Shown piece after piece: positions 26,189 through 37,346 of a stretch of 64,000 bases of DNA (position 1 is its first letter; every line of letters begins with the position of its first letter). This DNA comes from Marinomonas alcarazii (lineage in GTDB: Bacteria > Pseudomonadota > Gammaproteobacteria > Pseudomonadales > Marinomonadaceae), in contig NZ_QKLW01000002.1 of the NCBI RefSeq assembly GCF_003208215.1, positions 563,671-627,670 on the forward strand, written 5' to 3'. A program made the position numbers and the translations under genes. The notes beneath the pieces are model-generated. The model did not search any database, was not told the origin of the DNA, and saw only the letters and a list, made by a program, of their open reading frames with translations.

Positions 26189-27805
26189 ATGCTGGAACGT
26201 GTTAATGATATCAAAATTCGCTATAAGCTATGGGCAATTATTGGCTTAATGTCTATGGGAACAGCCGCTCTTATTCTTGTTTCACTCACGTCCTTGTTTA
26301 ACAGTCATGTGGATGCTCGTAAAGATCGAACTCAAGATATATTAAAAATCGTCAACACCACCATACAGCCGTTTTATGAAAAACAACAATCAGGTGAACT
26401 CACAGAAAGTCAGGCTAAGCAACAAGCCTTGACGCTATTGTCATCCATTAGATATGGAGACCAGCAAAGCCTTTGGATAATGGATCAAGGTAGCCAATTA
26501 CTTCTAAGCTCACCTGCATCCTATAACAACACAACACCGCCAACCAGTTTGCAAAATGCACTAAAAAGATCGGCATCCACCCTAGCGACCAACCGCTATC
26601 AACCAGTCGAGTTTGAGTACCAAGGCAATAACAGTGTTACACATAAAATGATCGCCACAGCGTCAACTTTTGCCCCATGGAAAATAACCATTATTGCGAC
26701 CACGTCGCTGAACGCTGTCATAGATTTCTTTCTGCTTGCTTTGGTGGATTATGGCATTCTTGTGGGTGTATTAACGGTAGTGGTTGGAGGCTCAGCTCTT
26801 TACATTATTCACCTAGTCACAAGTCGCGTAACATCACTCTGTAAAACGATGACATCGGTACAACATTCTGGAGATTTGACACAACGAGTCGAGTTTACCG
26901 GCAAGGATGAAATGGGAGAAATGGCTCATGCCTTTAACAGCATGATGAGCGATTTCCAATCCATAGTTCGTAACGTTAGCCACTCCAGTGAAACCCTAGA
27001 CAGTATTGTTGACCAAACTAATAAATCGACCACCAAAACCGCCCAAGGCGTTACTAAACAGCTATCGAATACAGGTCAAGCAACAGAGTTAATGCAAAGT
27101 GTGATGACCTCAGTAGAAGATACCCTTTCTATTGCAGAGCGCGCTAATACCACTACCCAAGAGCTTGGCCAACATTCTAAACAAGGTCTTGGCGTAATGA
27201 ACAAAGCAAACCAAGACATACAGCAGCTGTCTGTGGAAGTGGGTGAAGCGGCATTACAAATCCAAAAATTAAGAGAAGACGTGACCCATATTAGCGATCG
27301 ATTGGGCATTATTAGCGAAGTGGCTGATCAAACAAATTTACTGGCTCTTAACGCTGCCATTGAAGCGGCTCGCGCCGGCGAGCAAGGCCGAGGATTTGCT
27401 GTCGTAGCAGACGAAGTACGCCAACTTGCACAGCGTTCACAATTGGCCGCAACAGAAATTGGCGGCTTAATAGAGCAACTGACTCAGCAAACACTGGATA
27501 CAGTGAAAGTCATGGAATCTGCTCGCAATACCGCAAACCAAGGCGCAGAGCAAACTTCTCAGGCTGGGCAGGCGTTTTCTGAAATTGCCAATGGCGTATT
27601 GTCTATTTCTAAACTCAATGGCGACATAAGCCAAGCGGCTGAGCGTCAATTTGAATCTTCGCAAACCGTGCATCAGACACTCGAGAATATCGCCATTATC
27701 TGTGAAGACACCAACCACAACTCAAAAGACATTCAAGCATCCGTTAATAACCTGCAACAATGTGCCAGTCAGCTTCGACAACTTGTTCATCAGTTCAGTA
27801 CCTAA
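26189..27805 (+). CDS. methyl-accepting chemotaxis protein, periplasmic Cache-type sensor
   Basis: 538 residues. TM1 is at about residues 12-34, a single-Cache-like periplasmic domain at 35-175 ([20 protein letters not shown]) and TM2 at about 180-205. A HAMP linker follows to about 260, then a long coiled coil with the conserved tip near residue 385 ([20 protein letters not shown], then [15 protein letters not shown]). It transmits ligand or small-acid binding to CheA/CheW. Single gene with RBS GGAG; no che genes nearby. Ligand unknown. Small organic acids are the common ligands for this sensor class. Confidence 0.92.
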   Translation: MLERVNDIKIRYKLWAIIGLMSMGTAALILVSLTSLFNSHVDARKDRTQDILKIVNTTIQPFYEKQQSGELTESQAKQQALTLLSSIRYGDQQSLWIMDQGSQLLLSSPASYNNTTPPTSLQNALKRSASTLATNRYQPVEFEYQGNNSVTHKMIATASTFAPWKITIIATTSLNAVIDFFLLALVDYGILVGVLTVVVGGSALYIIHLVTSRVTSLCKTMTSVQHSGDLTQRVEFTGKDEMGEMAHAFNSMMSDFQSIVRNVSHSSETLDSIVDQTNKSTTKTAQGVTKQLSNTGQATELMQSVMTSVEDTLSIAERANTTTQELGQHSKQGLGVMNKANQDIQQLSVEVGEAALQIQKLREDVTHISDRLGIISEVADQTNLLALNAAIEAARAGEQGRGFAVVADEVRQLAQRSQLAATEIGGLIEQLTQQTLDTVKVMESARNTANQGAEQTSQAGQAFSEIANGVLSISKLNGDISQAAERQFESSQTVHQTLENIAIICEDTNHNSKDIQASVNNLQQCASQLRQLVHQFST

Positions 27806-28027
27806 AATGAGTCACTGCCTTGAGTTGTTGCTCTGATATCGTGCATAGAAATAGGATTTCGTTAAAATCACCACTTTTTTATACGCTATGTAAAAAAGAA
27901 GTCTTTTTACTGCTTTAACTTATTGGTGAGTCAGATTAAGTTTGGGTATAGTGATTTAAACCGAATCCATTCACAACGCTTGGATTGGGTAACAGGTCTT
28001 TAACGATACGTTTTTGAAGGATCGAAC

Positions 28028-31000
28028 ATGGCGTCTGACAACCAAGATAAGCTAGATTCTCTATATCAACATATTCAAGCGGTCATCTTATCCCGCCAGC
28101 ATCCTGTCACAGGGCTCTTTCCAGCAAGTACTAGCATTAATAATCACGGCAACTATACCGATGCTTGGGTGCGAGATAACGTTTACAGCATTCAGGCAGT
28201 CTGGGCTTTACATCTAGCCTATAAACGCGCCTCTAACCCACATAAACGCGCGCATGAACTTGAATTTGCCTGTGTAAAAATGATGCGTGGCTTGCTATTC
28301 GCCATGATGCGTCAATCCCACAAAGTAGAGGCGTTCAAACACAGCCTTGATCCCAAAGATGCTTTACACGCCAAGTACGATACAAAAACAGGTTTAGAAG
28401 CCGTTGCAGACGATGCCTGGGGGCATTTGCAAATTGATGCCACCAGCTTTTATTTGCTGATGCTTGCCCAAATGACTAAAGCAGGCAGCAAACTTATCTT
28501 TTCACGCGATGAGTTTAATTTCATTCAAAACCTTATCTACTATATTTCCCGTACCTATCGAACCCCAGATTACGGCATTTGGGAGCGAGGAAATAAAGTA
28601 AACAACGGCAAAGCAGAAATAAACGCCAGCTCGGTTGGCATGGCAAAAGCCGCTATGGAAGCGATGGATGGATTGAATCTGTTTGGTAACGATGGTCCGG
28701 AATGGGCTGTGGTTCACTCTTTTGCCGATGCGGTTGCTCGAGCTGGCTCAGTACTCCAATCTCTATTACCAAAAGAGTCACGTTCTAAAGAAGTCGACAG
28801 CGCCATTCTCAGCATTATTGGCTTCCCCGCTTTTGCTGTAAACGATGAAAAACTCACCCGCCGCACACGCAAAGAAATCATTAATAAACTGGGTGGTGAA
28901 TACGGTTGTAAACGCTTCTTGCTAGATGGGCACCAATCCGAATTGGAAGACCAAAGCCGTATTTATTATGAACACGATGAGCTGATTAATTTCGAGCATA
29001 TCGAATCAGAATGGCCGCTATTCTTTACTTACCTTTATATTGACCGTTTGTTTGCCAGAGACTGGGAAAGCGCCAACTTCTACCGTCATAAGCTTGAGTC
29101 TCTCATGGTCGAAAAAGACGGCCAAATGCTGCTTCCTGAACTGTATTATGTACCACAAGAAAGTATTTTAGCGGAGAAAGAAAAACCGGGGTCACAAAAA
29201 CGCTTACCCAATGACAACTTGCCCTTAGTATGGGCGCAAAGCCTGTTTCTAGTGGGTAAAATGCTTGATGAAGAGTTGATAACTACGGATGACCTAGACC
29301 CGCTTGGGCTTCATCGTATTCAATATCGCCCAAACAAAGTCACCACATCTATGGTGATATTGGCGCAAAATGACAAAGTAAAACAAAAGCTACTGAACGC
29401 GGGTTGTCTATGCCAAACACTGGAGGATATTGCCCCACTTAAAGCCATCAGTGCAGATCAGTTAGTTGAAACCTATCAACACCTTGGCGACTCTGAGGCG
29501 CTAGGTTTAACCGGTCGTCCCAATCGCGCATTAAATAGTTTGGCCACGTCTCAGGCATTTAATATCGATGGGGAAAGCTACTTATGTCTGTCTTGGATTC
29601 AGAACGAAGACAAAGACTACCGAAAAGTGGACCCAGCTCTTTTTCAAGCGCATATTCGTAACGAGCTTAAGATCATTGCCGAGCATTGGTATTACCAAGC
29701 CAATGCGGTTTTCAGCATACTCATAGACGAAGCTATGAGTGATATGCAAGGCAGCGATGAACTGTTTGAATTCATCCGTTTATTACAAAAACGAGAACAT
29801 GAAGAGTTTCGTGTTATTCCGCAATCCGCTAAGAATGCGTTCAAGTCAGGCAACCGTCGATCCATTATTATTAATGCCACTAACCAGCAATCCTTATCTG
29901 CAAAATTGCCGGTTCATGGTTCGCCTTGGCCGTTATCAGACAAGCCCAAACCTTACGATGCCGCCGAAATAAAAACAGCCGAAACCAATACGCTATTGGC
30001 AAGATTGACTGACACTCCAAGTATGGCAGAGGCAATTGATTGTCTTATGGAATTGGGCGCTCGCAGGGCCTTGATGAATACCATACCTAATTCCAACCCT
30101 GCTGCTACCGCCTATAAAGTCTTAAATAGTGTTTATTTTCAAGCACTTCTTGCCGAAGACTGGCACTCAGCTCGACGCTTGTATTCTTTGGTTCTTAAAC
30201 CTTCCACAGACTTGGCCACGTATATTGCGGATATTACCGTTCGACAGCGTTTACTGGTCATCGGAGAAACGCCTGAAACCGAGCTAGACATCAGTTCACC
30301 GCTGCATCAAGACGTTATTTTAGACATGCTAAAAAGCGTCTCATCGTCCCCTATTGGCTTAGTGATTTGTCATGAACTGGTGGCGATCGCTGGGACCTTA
30401 ATTAAGGTTCATCCAGAGTTTTTCTCTGGTGTGCGCACAATCCGTATTCACAATTTAGCGATGCTTTGCGCTCGGCAATTTGACCCTGAAGACGACGCGC
30501 CTGTTTTTGACACTTTATCAAAGGTTTCCCCAAGCGAGCTTTACGAAGCCCTCAAACAAGTGTTACAACAAAAGCACGATGAATTCGCACATGTCGCCAA
30601 TACCATGCGTTATCACAATACGACCGATGCGCAGAGTAAAATGAAAGATGTGGATTGGTTCGATTGGCGCTCAGAACAAGGCATGATTACCAAGTTACCA
30701 GAATCCATGCTGTTGCAACTCTGGGAAAGTTTAAGTAATGCCAATACGATCGTCTTTGGTGATGTGCAAAGTAACACCGCGCTAGACTGTAAACGCACTC
30801 TAAGCTCAATGACTCCCGGTGAAGACACCTTCGCCCTTTTAATAGAAACACTGACGTCCGATATTCATCCGAGCTGGTATAAGAGTCTTATTTTTGAAGG
30901 TCTGTATGCCTTCATACGATTCTGCCAGCAACATAAAAATTGTAAATTTGAGCAAGAAATAAACTTACCGGTTCTTGTTTCCCAAGCCGCTCTGGATCAT

Positions 31001-31153
31001 GCCAAGCAACACCAAGCAGAACATCCAGAGGACAGCAGGGTCGAGGCGGCTCTAGATGAGTTCGCACAAATAACACCGAACAAAGTAAACCAATATTTGC
31101 GTTGGGCAGTGAGCAAGCTTCACAGTCATCAGCACCAACACTCATCGAGTTAA
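28028..31153 (+). CDS. phosphorylase-kinase alpha/beta-like protein (GH15-related)
   Basis: 1041 residues, cytoplasmic. The N-terminal (alpha/alpha)6 part (about residues 1-430) is glucoamylase-like and strongly resembles the regulatory alpha/beta subunits of eukaryotic phosphorylase b kinase: HPVTGLFPAS, DAWVRDNVYSIQAVWALHLAY, DAWGHLQIDATS and YRTPDYGIWERGNKVNNGKAE. The C-terminal 500 residues correspond to the conserved KPBB-type C-terminal region. No kinase domain is present. It heads an operon with glgB (26 bp downstream) and glgX, which points to a role in glycogen handling, either as glucan hydrolase or as a regulator or scaffold. RBS GAAGGA. Confidence 0.85.
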   Translation: MASDNQDKLDSLYQHIQAVILSRQHPVTGLFPASTSINNHGNYTDAWVRDNVYSIQAVWALHLAYKRASNPHKRAHELEFACVKMMRGLLFAMMRQSHKVEAFKHSLDPKDALHAKYDTKTGLEAVADDAWGHLQIDATSFYLLMLAQMTKAGSKLIFSRDEFNFIQNLIYYISRTYRTPDYGIWERGNKVNNGKAEINASSVGMAKAAMEAMDGLNLFGNDGPEWAVVHSFADAVARAGSVLQSLLPKESRSKEVDSAILSIIGFPAFAVNDEKLTRRTRKEIINKLGGEYGCKRFLLDGHQSELEDQSRIYYEHDELINFEHIESEWPLFFTYLYIDRLFARDWESANFYRHKLESLMVEKDGQMLLPELYYVPQESILAEKEKPGSQKRLPNDNLPLVWAQSLFLVGKMLDEELITTDDLDPLGLHRIQYRPNKVTTSMVILAQNDKVKQKLLNAGCLCQTLEDIAPLKAISADQLVETYQHLGDSEALGLTGRPNRALNSLATSQAFNIDGESYLCLSWIQNEDKDYRKVDPALFQAHIRNELKIIAEHWYYQANAVFSILIDEAMSDMQGSDELFEFIRLLQKREHEEFRVIPQSAKNAFKSGNRRSIIINATNQQSLSAKLPVHGSPWPLSDKPKPYDAAEIKTAETNTLLARLTDTPSMAEAIDCLMELGARRALMNTIPNSNPAATAYKVLNSVYFQALLAEDWHSARRLYSLVLKPSTDLATYIADITVRQRLLVIGETPETELDISSPLHQDVILDMLKSVSSSPIGLVICHELVAIAGTLIKVHPEFFSGVRTIRIHNLAMLCARQFDPEDDAPVFDTLSKVSPSELYEALKQVLQQKHDEFAHVANTMRYHNTTDAQSKMKDVDWFDWRSEQGMITKLPESMLLQLWESLSNANTIVFGDVQSNTALDCKRTLSSMTPGEDTFALLIETLTSDIHPSWYKSLIFEGLYAFIRFCQQHKNCKFEQEINLPVLVSQAALDHAKQHQAEHPEDSRVEAALDEFAQITPNKVNQYLRWAVSKLHSHQHQHSSS

Positions 31154-31179
31154 TACGCTCACTCTTGCTGGAGAAGTGA

Positions 31180-33375
31180 ATGGATCTAATCAAAAACGCC
31201 CTAACAAATGATGTACTGAACACTCGATGTTCAGACCCATTTGGCTGTTTGGGACTACAAGAGACGCCTTCTAAGAAAGGTTTATCGTTAATCGTCTGGC
31301 AGCCAGAAGCCGCCTCTATACGAGTATTGGCTATCGATTCAGACAAAGAGCTTGCCAAAATGAGCGAGACCGATAATCAAGGCCTCTTTCTGGCTGAATG
31401 GCCAAAAACCACCACACGCTTTCATTATCGTCTCGAAATCACCTACAAAGATGGCAGCGTATACACCCTCGTTGATCCTTATCAATTTCCTAACACCACC
31501 TTTGTAGACCCAGAACACCATCAAGCCAGCTTATACAAAAGCCAAGGTGCTATTCGTGCTGGCGCTAAAGTGAATGACCAAATTACTATCCAAGGAACAC
31601 GGTTTGCCGTTTATGCTCCTGCAGCGCGCTCAGTCTCTGTGGTGGGGGACTTTAATGCTTGGGATGGTCGAATTCATCCAATGTCGAGTAATGGCGATGG
31701 TGTGTGGCGCTTATTTATTCCTGATGTGAACCATGGCGCTCGCTACAAATTCGAAATTCGCTCCAAAAACGGTGACGTTCTTCCTCATCGTAGTGACCCT
31801 TATGCACAACGTATCGAACAGTTTCCATCGTTTGCCAGCGTCACTTGCTTTGATGATAAGCACGTTTGGCAAGATCAAGCTTGGGTAAACCGTAAAATTG
31901 AAGACATTTACGAAAAACCCATGAGTATCTATGAGCTGCACATTGGTTCATGGCGTCGCAGTGGCGACAATCAGCCGCTGACGTATCTTGAAATCAAAGA
32001 CCAACTGGTGCCTTATGTTAAAGAAATGGGCTATACCCATGTTGAGCTTTTACCGATTACTGAATACCCATTTGATGGTTCATGGGGCTATCAGCCCGTC
32101 GGTTTGTACGCGGTTACCTCTCGATTTGGTACACCTGAAGACTTTAAAGCCCTAGTCGATGCGCTGCACCAAGCCAATATCGGTGTGATTATGGACTGGG
32201 TTCCCGCTCATTTTCCTGCCGATAGCCACGGTTTGGCGAACTTTGATGGCTCCAAACAATACGAATACCCAGACCCTAAAAAAGGCTGGCACCCTGAATG
32301 GAACTCTTTAATTTACGATTTTGGCAAAGACCATGTAGTGAATTATCTCATCAGTAATGCCGTGTACTGGCTTGAGGAATTCCATATTGATGGCTTACGT
32401 GTCGATGCCGTTGCATCCATGCTTTATCTCGACTATTCCCGTGAAGACGGCGAATGGATTCCAAACAAAGACGGTGGTAACCACAATTACGAAGCCATTG
32501 ATTTTTTACGCCGTTTAAATGAGACCGTGTATTTAAATCATCCTCGCTGCTTTACCGTAGCTGAAGAATCCACAGCGTTTCCGGGTGTCTCTAAGCCTAC
32601 TTATATGAATGGATTAGGTTTTGGCTTTAAATGGAATATGGGCTGGATGAACGACTCTCTTACCTATATAAAAAGAGACCCAATTTATCGTCAACACCAT
32701 CAAGGCGAGCTCAGCTTTAGTATGGTTTATGCCTACGATGAACAGTTTGTTTTGCCTATTTCTCACGATGAAGTCGTCCATGGTAAGGGGTCGATGATTG
32801 CAAAAATGCCCGGCGATGCTTGGCAAAAGTTCGCCAACTTGCGCGCTTTTTCGGCTTATATGTATTTTCACCCAGGCAAAAAGCTCAATTTTATGGGGAA
32901 TGAATTCGCTCAAGGCCAAGAATGGAGCCATGAACGCTCTTTGGATTGGCACTTGTTGGATATTGATTTTCATAAAGCCCAACAAACCTTGTCGAAAGAC
33001 TTGAACCACTTGTACCAAAATGAGCCAAGCCTACAGTACGATCACTCTCACCACGGTTTCGAGTGGATCAGCTACGACGACAGTGCCAACAGTATTTTAG
33101 CCTTTGCTCGTAAAGCAAAAGACAGTGAAGAGCATACTGTTGCTATCATTAACTTTACCCCGACCCCACATGGTAACTACCGTATTGGCGTTCCTAGAGC
33201 TGGTCGCTATCAAGTTATTATGGATACTGATGATACGCACTACACTGGCAGTGGTTATGCTCAAATTAAAGAGTACAACACCGAGTTTTCTGTTAGCCAC
33301 GGTCGTGATCAAAGCATTGAGCTGCAAGTACCACCACTTTCTGGCGTACTGTTAAAATGGCTGGGCGAATCGTAA
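31180..33375 (+). CDS. glgB: 1,4-alpha-glucan branching enzyme
   Basis: Introduces alpha-1,6 branches into glycogen. 731 residues: an N-terminal N1 extension and a CBM48 carbohydrate-binding domain (VSVVGDFNAWDGRIHPM near residue 150), then the GH13 barrel. The motifs DWVPAHFP, the nucleophile in GLRVDAVASMLYLDYSR, the acid in VAEESTAFPG and the PISHDEVVHGKGSM histidine-aspartate pair are all intact. Length matches E. coli GlgB. It sits between the phosphorylase-kinase-like gene and glgX, with short gaps of 26 and 46 bp, suggesting one transcript. Confidence 0.97.
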   Translation: MDLIKNALTNDVLNTRCSDPFGCLGLQETPSKKGLSLIVWQPEAASIRVLAIDSDKELAKMSETDNQGLFLAEWPKTTTRFHYRLEITYKDGSVYTLVDPYQFPNTTFVDPEHHQASLYKSQGAIRAGAKVNDQITIQGTRFAVYAPAARSVSVVGDFNAWDGRIHPMSSNGDGVWRLFIPDVNHGARYKFEIRSKNGDVLPHRSDPYAQRIEQFPSFASVTCFDDKHVWQDQAWVNRKIEDIYEKPMSIYELHIGSWRRSGDNQPLTYLEIKDQLVPYVKEMGYTHVELLPITEYPFDGSWGYQPVGLYAVTSRFGTPEDFKALVDALHQANIGVIMDWVPAHFPADSHGLANFDGSKQYEYPDPKKGWHPEWNSLIYDFGKDHVVNYLISNAVYWLEEFHIDGLRVDAVASMLYLDYSREDGEWIPNKDGGNHNYEAIDFLRRLNETVYLNHPRCFTVAEESTAFPGVSKPTYMNGLGFGFKWNMGWMNDSLTYIKRDPIYRQHHQGELSFSMVYAYDEQFVLPISHDEVVHGKGSMIAKMPGDAWQKFANLRAFSAYMYFHPGKKLNFMGNEFAQGQEWSHERSLDWHLLDIDFHKAQQTLSKDLNHLYQNEPSLQYDHSHHGFEWISYDDSANSILAFARKAKDSEEHTVAIINFTPTPHGNYRIGVPRAGRYQVIMDTDDTHYTGSGYAQIKEYNTEFSVSHGRDQSIELQVPPLSGVLLKWLGES

Positions 33376-33421
33376 AAGCAACACCAAGCAACCGTAACCC
33401 AAATAGCATCTAGAGGTCTTC

Positions 33422-35461
33422 ATGAACCCAGCGTACCAAGTTTCCAATGGCTCTTCTTTTCCTTTAGGTGCAAAGGTCACGGAGCATGGCGTTAATTTCG
33501 CTGTTGTGTCTGAAGATGCTCATCAACTGTATCTATGCTTATTTGACCCAGATGGCAAAGAACAAGAGCCAATACCATTTATCAATAAGCACAAAGGTAT
33601 TTGGCACATGGAAGTGCTTGGCTTAAAGGAAGGTCAACAGTATGGGCTACGAGCCAAAGGTGACTTCAAACCAGAACAGCAGCTGCTATACAATGAACAA
33701 AAGCTACTGATTGATCCTTACGCAAAAGAGCTTAGCGCAAAGCTTATCTGGCACGAAGACCAAGCCGCGATCACCAAAGAGGGCCAAGTACATCAAAGCG
33801 ATTCCGCCCATTGCGTACCTAAATCCATTGTACGAAATATCAAACCGCTGCCGGAGCGCCCTGCTCGCGTCAATGTCACCCCCTCTAGCCGCGCCTTGTA
33901 TGAATTGCATGTCAAAGGATTCAGCAAAAACCTACCGATTGAAAGCGAACTACAAGGGACTTATTTAGGCGTTATCTCCTCGGCTGGTATCGAGCATTTA
34001 AAAAAGCTAAATATCACTACGATCCAGCTGATGCCATGCTTTAGCTTTATGTCAGAGCGTCATCTTCAGCAATTAGGGCTCAACAATTATTGGGGATATA
34101 ACCCGATTAGCTTTTTTGCAGTGGAGCCCAGTTACGCAATAAAAGACCCTATTACTGAATTCCAACAAATGATAGACGGACTTAGACAAGCGGGTTTTGA
34201 AGTGATTTTAGACGTGGTTTACAACCACACAGCGGAAAGCGAACTTGACCAATCTAGCGTATGTTATCGCGGTTTAGACAATGCTCGGTATTATCGACAT
34301 AAAGACGGGCAATATCTGAATTACACCGGCTGTGGCAATTGTGTTGATACTTATAACCCCACAAGCATCCGTTTGATTTGCGACAGTATGCGTTATTGGG
34401 TTGAGATAATGGGTGTGGATGGTTTCCGCTTTGATCTAGGCGTTGACCTGGGCCGAACTGACCATGAATTTTCAGCAAAAGCCCCCTTGCTGCAAGCCAT
34501 TCTGCAAGACCCTGTTTTAAGCGAAACCTGCTTGGTAATGGAACCTTGGGATATTGGTCCAAATGGCTATCAAGTAGGGCAATTTCCACGAGGTTTTCTG
34601 GAATGTAACGATCAATATCGAGATACTGTTCGCCGTTTTTGGCGCGGTGACCGTGGCTCCGTTCCTGAATTCGCTACTCGCCTAATGGGATCAAGAGACT
34701 ACTTTCACAAAGGCCAAAAAAGCGCGCTTAATTCGGTCAATTACATCACCTACCACGATGGCTATACAATGAAAGACTTAGTGTCTTATCATCACCGTCA
34801 CAACCTCGCCAATATGGAAGAAAACCGGGATGGCCATGGCGATAATATTAGCCAGAACTTTGGCGCGGAAGGCGAAACAGATGATAAAGCGATTCAAGAA
34901 AAACGCCTAAATCAGCAGCTTTGCTATATGGCAACATTATTGTTGAGCCAAGGCACTCCGCATATTTTGGGTGGTGACGAGTTGTCTCATACGCAGCAAG
35001 GCAATAACAACGCTTACTGCCAAGATAACGAGATCACTTGGCAACATTGGCAGGACGCTAACAGCGAAATAACGGATGCTAGAAAAGCCATTCAAGACAC
35101 CATATCAACCTTGATGACCTTGCGCAAAACCTACCCAATCTTGGCGGAAATACGCTTAGAAGACGACCCACTTTATCAGCATACATCAGCAGACAAGATT
35201 CACTGGCTCAACGAACACAGCGAAGCAATGTCGATCGAAAATTGGGCTGACGATCAACGTCGCTTTATTGCGCTCACACTCACGCCTTCTGATCACTCAA
35301 ATACATTCTGGATCGTATTCTATAATGATGATTCACCGCTTAGCGTGCCATTCCCAGACGCAAACAGCGACCTAGAAGTGCTTTATCAGACACCGGGGTT
35401 ATCCATCGCGAGCCACGAACTTCATTGCGCCTATCGCGGTGTATTTATCGGCCGATTTTAA
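33422..35461 (+). CDS. glgX: glycogen debranching enzyme (isoamylase type)
   Basis: Removes alpha-1,6 branches, chiefly short ones left by phosphorylase. 679 residues: CBM48 at the N-terminus (SFPLGAKVTEHGVNFAVVSED), then the GH13 barrel with DVVYNHTAESE, the nucleophile in GFRFDLGVDL, the acid in VMEPWDIGPNGYQVGQFP and NYITYHDGYTMKDLVSY. GlgX features GGDELSHTQQGNNNAYCQDN and EITW are present. With glgB and the phosphorylase-kinase-like gene it forms a remodelling operon that lacks glgA, glgC and glgP in this window. Confidence 0.94.
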   Translation: MNPAYQVSNGSSFPLGAKVTEHGVNFAVVSEDAHQLYLCLFDPDGKEQEPIPFINKHKGIWHMEVLGLKEGQQYGLRAKGDFKPEQQLLYNEQKLLIDPYAKELSAKLIWHEDQAAITKEGQVHQSDSAHCVPKSIVRNIKPLPERPARVNVTPSSRALYELHVKGFSKNLPIESELQGTYLGVISSAGIEHLKKLNITTIQLMPCFSFMSERHLQQLGLNNYWGYNPISFFAVEPSYAIKDPITEFQQMIDGLRQAGFEVILDVVYNHTAESELDQSSVCYRGLDNARYYRHKDGQYLNYTGCGNCVDTYNPTSIRLICDSMRYWVEIMGVDGFRFDLGVDLGRTDHEFSAKAPLLQAILQDPVLSETCLVMEPWDIGPNGYQVGQFPRGFLECNDQYRDTVRRFWRGDRGSVPEFATRLMGSRDYFHKGQKSALNSVNYITYHDGYTMKDLVSYHHRHNLANMEENRDGHGDNISQNFGAEGETDDKAIQEKRLNQQLCYMATLLLSQGTPHILGGDELSHTQQGNNNAYCQDNEITWQHWQDANSEITDARKAIQDTISTLMTLRKTYPILAEIRLEDDPLYQHTSADKIHWLNEHSEAMSIENWADDQRRFIALTLTPSDHSNTFWIVFYNDDSPLSVPFPDANSDLEVLYQTPGLSIASHELHCAYRGVFIGRF

Positions 35462-35463
35462 AG

Positions 35464-35489
35464 AGCCTATAAGCCTCAAGGCTCAGGCT
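35464..35489. terminator. hairpin between convergent glgX and chemoreceptor genes
   Basis: AGCCT-ATA-AGCC pairs with GGCT-C-AGGCT around loop TCAA (an interrupted stem). It overlaps the last codons of the minus-strand gene. Moderate support. Confidence 0.45.
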
Positions 35490-37053
35490 TAAATCCCATT
35501 CTAAAGCCACCCCAGTGTTTTCCATTTACAAAAATAGGCACAGATAGGTCGTGGAGGATTTCACCGGTATCGCGTTTATAGGTTTGCAGTAAGAAGCTGT
35601 CTGTATGAGCGCCACATCGACTACCAGTCGCATCATTAAAAATACGCTTAGAACGGTTATTCACTAAATCTTTTTCATAATCACCGGTTAATGGCTGATT
35701 AAATTTGTTGTTATGGGTCGGGAAGTAACCATTCACATCCACTGCCCCTGCAAACATGACTTGCTGATATTTTTCTAATAAGGCCTCTTGCACCGTAGGG
35801 AAAAACTGATCACTAAATGCATCATAAGGTGTACTGTACTTTTGTGGATTCGTATTACTAATAGGTTGATAATCTCTGGAAAACACAGCCTGCTGAGTCA
35901 ATTCACCTTTTTCAATCGCCTCTTCAAATAGACAGCCAATGGCTTGCGCTGCGGCTTTGGCTTCATTAAGCAATGTGGAGAAAAACAAAGAATCATTTAC
36001 TTTATCTAATTCCCGAAAAACGACTTCTGCACCATTACTTAGGCCTGCCGCTTCTTTAGTTAATTGATCACTGCGCACTGAAATATCATGCAAAGAGTGA
36101 CTAATACGAGAAATAGACCCGTTGATCTGAGTACTCGCCGTCCCTAGTTCTTCACCTGCACTCTCCACTTCAGACAGTACTAAAGAAGCATGCTGCACCT
36201 CTTTTGTTAACGATATAAAACGCTGAGTTTCCCCTAAGAGCGTCGACGATAGCGATTCTGTTAGTTCTTTTAATGACGACATTTCAAGGTTTGTTCGTTG
36301 GCTATTTTGACGAACATCGGTCAATAACCGTGAAATCTGTTCTGAGGCATCGGCACTTTTCCCCGCTAATGATCGCACTTCATCAGCCACCACCGCAAAA
36401 CCTCGGCCCTGCTCACCTGCACGTGCTGCCTCAATAGCCGCATTAAGTGCCAATAGATTGGTTTGTTCTGAAACGGCTTTTATCACAGCGGTGATACTGT
36501 CTATGTCATCAGCACTTTTTGTTAATAGAGCCAGCTGTTCACTGGCGGTTTGTACCTTTTCGGTCAGCTCATGTATTTGCTCGGCACTTTGCGACAGAGC
36601 ATTTTGGGCAATATGGCTAGATTTAGCGGTTTCAGTCATGGTGACAGCCAGCTGGCCCAGACTGGTTGATAAGGTTAATCCCGTTTCTGAAAGGGTGACA
36701 ACGGCTTGCGTGATCTGCTCGCTGTCATCACTAGTGAAGTGAATGTCTTTACTTAAAGTATCAACAAAGTAAGAAACTTCCGCGGCTCCCATCGCCATTT
36801 TAGAGGTTGCATGAGTCACTTTCTGACTCATCTCTGACAGTGCATTCTCCGATGTCTTGCCTTTTTCGTGCGATTCATTGGATCTGAGATGAGAGCGATT
36901 ACGATCACTTACAAAATTCGGAATAAGTAAGCAGACGGATAAGATAATGCCAACTAAAGCAAAGTATTGCGGTATAGAGCCTTGCAAGAAACCAAAAACA
37001 AACAGAGCCAAAAGCCCTAATGCTCCACCAAATCGGAAATAAGCCATCATCAT
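35476..37053 (-). CDS. methyl-accepting chemotaxis-like protein with C-terminal sensory domain
   Basis: 525 residues. Two short hydrophobic segments (about 5-25 and 28-46) anchor the protein, with no periplasmic domain between them. The signalling coiled coil holds the tip at about residue 200 ([20 protein letters not shown], then [16 protein letters not shown]). A separate C-terminal domain (about 385-525) follows, with [22 protein letters not shown] and [20 protein letters not shown], a region seen at the end of other MCP-like proteins and probably a cytoplasmic Cache-like sensor. It probably senses an internal signal. The input ligand is unknown. Confidence 0.88.
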   Translation of the reverse strand: MMMAYFRFGGALGLLALFVFGFLQGSIPQYFALVGIILSVCLLIPNFVSDRNRSHLRSNESHEKGKTSENALSEMSQKVTHATSKMAMGAAEVSYFVDTLSKDIHFTSDDSEQITQAVVTLSETGLTLSTSLGQLAVTMTETAKSSHIAQNALSQSAEQIHELTEKVQTASEQLALLTKSADDIDSITAVIKAVSEQTNLLALNAAIEAARAGEQGRGFAVVADEVRSLAGKSADASEQISRLLTDVRQNSQRTNLEMSSLKELTESLSSTLLGETQRFISLTKEVQHASLVLSEVESAGEELGTASTQINGSISRISHSLHDISVRSDQLTKEAAGLSNGAEVVFRELDKVNDSLFFSTLLNEAKAAAQAIGCLFEEAIEKGELTQQAVFSRDYQPISNTNPQKYSTPYDAFSDQFFPTVQEALLEKYQQVMFAGAVDVNGYFPTHNNKFNQPLTGDYEKDLVNNRSKRIFNDATGSRCGAHTDSFLLQTYKRDTGEILHDLSVPIFVNGKHWGGFRMGFKPEP

Positions 37054-37346
37054 CCCTTATTTTAATTGTTATTTTTATTTTCTAGTGTTTAACGACAACA
37101 AAGTAAGGTCAATACAAAACGAGACCCATAAGACTAAAGTCGTATCCCCTAATACTGCAGAACCGTCTACCAGCAACCTTGGTGAAGCGGCTTTGACAGA
37201 CATAAAGCATCCCTAACATTAATTTTTACATATCATTCCCAGCGTTTTTCTCACGTTAGGGCTACACTAAAAAAATCGCCCACAAAGCGAATAACAATAA
37301 ATAACGTTGTGCACGATCTGCCGACGATTAGCATGAGGACTACCCC
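37054..37346. other. divergent intergenic region
   Basis: 293 bp between the chemoreceptor and the oxygenase gene. No gene, repeat or named binding motif was recognised. Confidence 0.4.
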
